A DNA stretch of 16,731 nt. Origin: UBA1195 sp045598025 (GTDB lineage: Bacteria; Bacteroidota; Bacteroidia; Bacteroidales; WCHB1-69). The notes beneath the pieces were generated by a model. It made no database searches and had not been told where the DNA came from. It worked only from the letters and a program-made list of their open reading frames with translations. Below, piece by piece: positions 14,562 to 16,731 of this stretch. The first letter of the stretch is position 1, and every line of letters begins with the position of its first letter. Position numbers and translations under genes: made by a program. The DNA is taken from positions 1-16,731 of the forward strand of contig JAZLLH010000028.1 in NCBI GenBank assembly GCA_045598025.1, read 5' to 3'.

Positions 14562-14915
14562 TTACAGCGCGTTTTTTCCGTCTTTGAATATGGGGTGCAC
14601 TACCTGGGGCTGCCAGTTCCGGGCTTCTTCCGGACTGACGGAAGCGTAGGAAATGATAATGACCAAATCACCGACAACGGCTTTGCGGGCTGCTGCCCCG
14701 TTGAGGCAAATGGTGCCGCTGCCGCGTTCTCCGGCGATGACATAAGTCTGCAGGCGTTCTCCGTTGTTCACATTGAGTACGTCCACCTGCTCGTATTCCA
14801 GCAATCCGGCAGCATCCATCAGGTCGCGGTCAATGGTGATGCTTCCCACGTAGTGAATGTCGGCCTGGGTGACGACGGCGCGGTGGATTTTGGATTTCAT
14901 CATTTGGATCATCAT
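14562..14915 (-). CDS. panD: Aspartate 1-decarboxylase PanD
   Basis: PanD decarboxylates L-aspartate to beta-alanine for pantothenate synthesis. The 117-residue proenzyme is self-cleaved between G24 and S25 (YVGSITID) to create the pyruvoyl cofactor on S25. Residues matching the E. coli active site in the same numbering are K9, Y22, R54, T57, Y58 and N72. A strong AGGAGG ribosome-binding site overlaps the panC stop codon and sits 7 bases before ATG 14915, which supports that start and translational coupling to panC. The gene converges with the broken cotransporter gene, 49 bp apart, with no clear terminator between them. Confidence 0.96.
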   Translation of the reverse strand: MMIQMMKSKIHRAVVTQADIHYVGSITIDRDLMDAAGLLEYEQVDVLNVNNGERLQTYVIAGERGSGTICLNGAAARKAVVGDLVIIISYASVSPEEARNWQPQVVHPIFKDGKNAL

Positions 14916-14926
14916 GGCAGGCCCTC

Positions 14927-15766
14927 CTATTTGAATTCAATGTTGTCAATCAGACGGACTCCGTCCAGCCATACGGTGATGCATGCCACTACATGCTTTG
15001 CATCTGCGAAAGAAACGATGGGTTGCAGCGTCTCCGCATCGGCGATTTCAATGTATTCCAATTCGAATTCCCTGTCAGAGGCGAACTGATGCCGTATCCA
15101 TTCTTCTACTTCCTGTTTGCTGTGTTCAGCTGCCATGGCCTTGGCCTGTTTCAGCGTCTGATAGATGAAAGGTGCTTTGACCCGTTTTTCCGGATGCAGC
15201 AGGGCGTTGCGGGAACTCAGTGCCAAACCGTCTTCTGCCCGGACAATCCCGACCGGCACTATAGTGATGGGGTACTGTTTGAGTTCCACCAGACGCTTGA
15301 TGACGGCGACCTGCTGGTAGTCTTTCTTCCCGAAATAGGCGCGGTCGGGGCGCACCATTTCGAACAGACGGCTTACAACCATGCCTACACCCTGGAAATG
15401 ACCGGGGCGGGAGGGACCTTCCATCACTTTTTCCAAATCTCCGAAATCGTAGGTTTCTGTGGGCGTTTCCGGATACATTTCCTCGACAGAGGGAATGAAG
15501 GCGATGTCACAGATGCCGCTGACAGCCTGGGCATCTTTTTCCGGATGGCGAGGGTAGCGCTCCAAGTCGATGGGATTGTTGAACTGGGTCGGATTGACGA
15601 AAATGCTGCACACGGCAATATCATTTTCCGTTTTGGCCTGACGCATCAGGGTGAGGTGACCTTCGTGCAGGGCTCCCATGGTCGGAACGAATCCTATGCT
15701 TTTCCCTGCCTTTTTGAACGTTTCCACTGCCTGTTGCAGTTCTTGTCTGGTATAAATTACTTCCAT
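14927..15766 (-). CDS. panC: Pantothenate synthetase PanC
   Basis: PanC joins pantoate and beta-alanine with ATP to make pantothenate. The 279-residue protein carries the nucleotidyltransferase signature PTMGALHEGH (28-37), FVNPTQFN, RPGHFQGVGMVV, YFGKKDYQQ and the KMSKS-like loop DGLALSSRN, plus a C-terminal domain of normal size. The start at 15766 (MEVIYTRQELQ) is preferred over two ATGs seven and six codons upstream, which would add MMQKKNT. panD follows after 11 bp, so beta-alanine supply and use are encoded together; panB is not in the window. The leader contains a hairpin with a T-tract on the coding strand, and a candidate promoter is near 15886-15894. Confidence 0.96.
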   Translation of the reverse strand: MEVIYTRQELQQAVETFKKAGKSIGFVPTMGALHEGHLTLMRQAKTENDIAVCSIFVNPTQFNNPIDLERYPRHPEKDAQAVSGICDIAFIPSVEEMYPETPTETYDFGDLEKVMEGPSRPGHFQGVGMVVSRLFEMVRPDRAYFGKKDYQQVAVIKRLVELKQYPITIVPVGIVRAEDGLALSSRNALLHPEKRVKAPFIYQTLKQAKAMAAEHSKQEVEEWIRHQFASDREFELEYIEIADAETLQPIVSFADAKHVVACITVWLDGVRLIDNIEFK

Positions 15767-15785
15767 CGTGTTCTTTTTTTGCATC

Positions 15786-15808
15786 AAAAAATGTCCCCAC
15801 TCGTGGGG
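15786..15808 (-). promoter_or_regulatory. Terminator-like hairpin in the panC leader
   Basis: On the - strand CCCCAC (15808-15803) pairs with GTGGGG (15800-15795), realistically as CCCCA-CGAG-TGGGG, followed after ACA by TTTTTT. It lies about 30 bp before the panC ATG, where it could attenuate panCD transcription. On the + strand it is also followed by a T-run, so it may act in both directions. Confidence 0.45.
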
Positions 15809-15819
15809 CTGTGTTTTTG

Positions 15820-15841
15820 CATTCTGTTACAACATTCTGTT
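15820..15841. repeat. Two direct copies of CATTCTGTT
   Basis: CATTCTGTT occurs at 15820-15828 and 15833-15841, 13 bp start to start (a little over one helical turn). It may be a tandem operator or chance. Confidence 0.4.
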
Positions 15842-15854
15842 TTTCAATTGAAAA
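15841..15854. repeat. 14-bp perfect palindrome
   Basis: TTTTCAATTGAAAA is self-complementary over its full length. It lies between the candidate panC promoter and the panC hairpin and may be a dimeric regulator site. In AT-rich DNA it could also be chance. Confidence 0.45.
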
Positions 15855-15885
15855 TTGTATTTAGGATGTCTACAGAATACAAACT

Positions 15886-15894
15886 GCAAATATG
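15886..15894 (-). promoter_or_regulatory. Candidate panC promoter -7 box
   Basis: On the - strand CATATTTGC matches TAnnTTTGC except for the first base, giving a leader of about 115 bases before the panC ATG. No good -33 TTTG is visible, so support is limited. Confidence 0.35.
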
Positions 15895-15995
15895 GAAAAA
15901 AAATCGATATGACGGGCTGTTGAAGAAATGCTTTTTTTAACATAAATATTTTATAAATATTCAAACAAAAGAAATTTTGAAATTGATAAAATGGC

Positions 15996-16004
15996 TATCT
16001 TTGC
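15996..16004 (+). promoter_or_regulatory. iorA promoter -7 box
   Basis: TATCTTTGC matches TAnnTTTGC exactly; a TTTG at 15976-15979 lies 16 bp upstream, slightly close for a -33 element. The predicted leader is about 90 bases before the ATG at 16099 and contains a small hairpin. Confidence 0.65.
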
Positions 16005-16098
16005 AAACTTTTTTCCGTTCGTGGCTGTTTTTTTGGCCACACGCATGGATTTTTATTGTAAATAATTAATACATAAATATATACAAAAACATAGCGAT

Positions 16099-16731
16099 AT
16101 GCAGAAGTTATTATTATTAGGAGATGAGGCTATTGCTCAGGCATTCATAGATGCCGGAGGCAGTGCCATCAACAGTTATCCCGGTACTCCGTCCACACAG
16201 ATTACGGAATACGTCATCAAATCCAAGGAAGCCAAGGAAAAAGGCATAGTGGCCAATTGGTGTGCCAATGAAAAGACGGCTTTGGAAGCCTCTATCGGTG
16301 TAGCATACGCCGGCAAGCGCGCCATGACCTGTATGAAGCATGTGGGACTGAATGTCTGCGGTGATCCTTTCATGAACGCTGCCATCATCGGCACCAAGGG
16401 CGTTCTGATTGTGGTGGCGGACGATCCGAGCATGTTCTCCTCCCAGGATGAACAGGACAGCCGTTTCTACGGTCACTGGGCCATGATTCCGATGCTGGAA
16501 CCTTCCAATCAGCAGGAAGCCTACGATATGGTTTTCTACGGTTACGAACTTTCCGAAAAATTGGGAACTCCCGTCCTGTACCGTATTCCCACCCGTCTGG
16601 CCCACAGCCGTGCAGGTGTGGAACGCCGTGCTTCCCTTCCCCAAAACGGTATCAGCTATCCGGAAGACGCCAAGTCCTTCGTATTGCTTCCTGCCAATGC
16701 CAAACGTCTGTATCGCCAGTTGATTGACAAG
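16099..16731 (+). CDS. iorA: Indolepyruvate:ferredoxin oxidoreductase alpha subunit IorA (5' part)
   Basis: The frame runs off the right edge after 211 complete codons. IorA, with IorB, oxidatively decarboxylates aryl pyruvates (from Trp, Phe and Tyr) to aryl-acetyl-CoA using thiamine diphosphate and reduces ferredoxin. The visible part is the N-terminal pyrimidine-binding domain of the 2-oxoacid:ferredoxin oxidoreductases: LLLGDEAIAQAFIDAGG, SYPGTPSTQI (about 27-36), ANEKTALEASIGVAYAGKRA and MKHVGLNVCGDPFMN, then DDPSMFSSQDEQDSR. The C-terminal ferredoxin-like cluster domain lies beyond the window. Start ATG 16099 is the first codon of the conserved region and follows a clear promoter, so it probably begins its own transcript; iorB is expected just downstream. 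Confidence 0.93.
   Translation, partial: MQKLLLLGDEAIAQAFIDAGGSAINSYPGTPSTQITEYVIKSKEAKEKGIVANWCANEKTALEASIGVAYAGKRAMTCMKHVGLNVCGDPFMNAAIIGTKGVLIVVADDPSMFSSQDEQDSRFYGHWAMIPMLEPSNQQEAYDMVFYGYELSEKLGTPVLYRIPTRLAHSRAGVERRASLPQNGISYPEDAKSFVLLPANAKRLYRQLIDK

Larger units (their letters stand above)
15767..16098. other. Divergent intergenic region panC / iorA
   Basis: This 332-bp AT-rich stretch has no convincing gene. It holds the panC leader with a GC hairpin (15795-15808), a 9-bp direct repeat (15820-15841), a 14-bp perfect palindrome (15841-15854), a candidate - strand -7 box (15886-15894), the iorA promoter (15996-16004) and a small stem in the iorA leader (GTGGCT at 16021-16026 with GGCCAC at 16035-16040, one T-G pair). 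The last 50 bp before iorA are very AT-rich. Confidence 0.7.

Noticed and set aside
14993..15940. 315-codon + strand frame opposite panC
   Set aside because: Antisense shadow of panC; Phe/His-rich and extends through the panC leader without a ribosome-binding site.
1..16731. CRISPR array, tRNA/rRNA genes, insertion sequences, phage or defence genes
   Set aside because: I looked for evenly spaced repeats, cloverleaf-like sequence, transposase motifs and terminal inverted repeats on reading and found none that I could support.

Overview
The window looks like chromosomal DNA of a Bacteroidota bacterium, most likely order Bacteroidales. The reasons are several exact or near-exact Bacteroidota-type -7 boxes (TAnnTTTGC), weak ribosome-binding sites, and family content typical of that phylum (DUF4294, a Bacteroidota-type ThiL and MtaB, a PhoB/PhoR pair next to a NptA-type Na/Pi cotransporter with a PhoU tail, many lipoproteins). 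The genus cannot be told from the sequence alone. I see no tRNA, rRNA, CRISPR array, insertion sequence or phage gene, so this is mostly ordinary chromosome.

Layout. Bases 1-5024 (+) form a tightly packed run: the end of an unidentified gene, an OppB-like ABC permease without visible partners, thiL (thiamine diphosphate synthesis), mtaB (tRNA methylthiolation) and an exported protein of a Bacteroidota family that I recall being labelled 'asparagine synthetase B'. The last three overlap by 8 bp each. Bases 5028-7523 (-) hold DUF4294, a thioredoxin-like lipoprotein, an RseC-like Cys-rich membrane protein and an AraC regulator; the last three are nearly or actually overlapping and may be a redox-linked unit. 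Bases 7638-9135 (+) hold an unidentified lipoprotein and a GNAT acetyltransferase. At 9144-10310 (-) is an iron-type alcohol dehydrogenase (BdhA/YqhD group), divergent from a small secreted protein (10454) and a two-helix membrane protein (10981).

The most striking part is 11608-14512. A PhoB-type response regulator, its PhoR-type histidine kinase and a NptA-type Na/Pi cotransporter stand in a row and all three are broken in different ways: a UGA at codon 32 of the regulator, an in-frame loss of the whole centre of the kinase including the phosphorylatable histidine, and loss of the first half of the transporter plus a one-base frameshift. Flanking genes look intact, so this appears to be local decay of one phosphate-sensing and uptake module, unless it is an assembly problem.

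Bases 14562-15766 (-) hold panC-panD (pantothenate and beta-alanine synthesis) behind a leader with a terminator-like hairpin. After a 332-bp divergent intergenic region the window ends inside iorA, the alpha subunit of indolepyruvate:ferredoxin oxidoreductase, which has a clear promoter.
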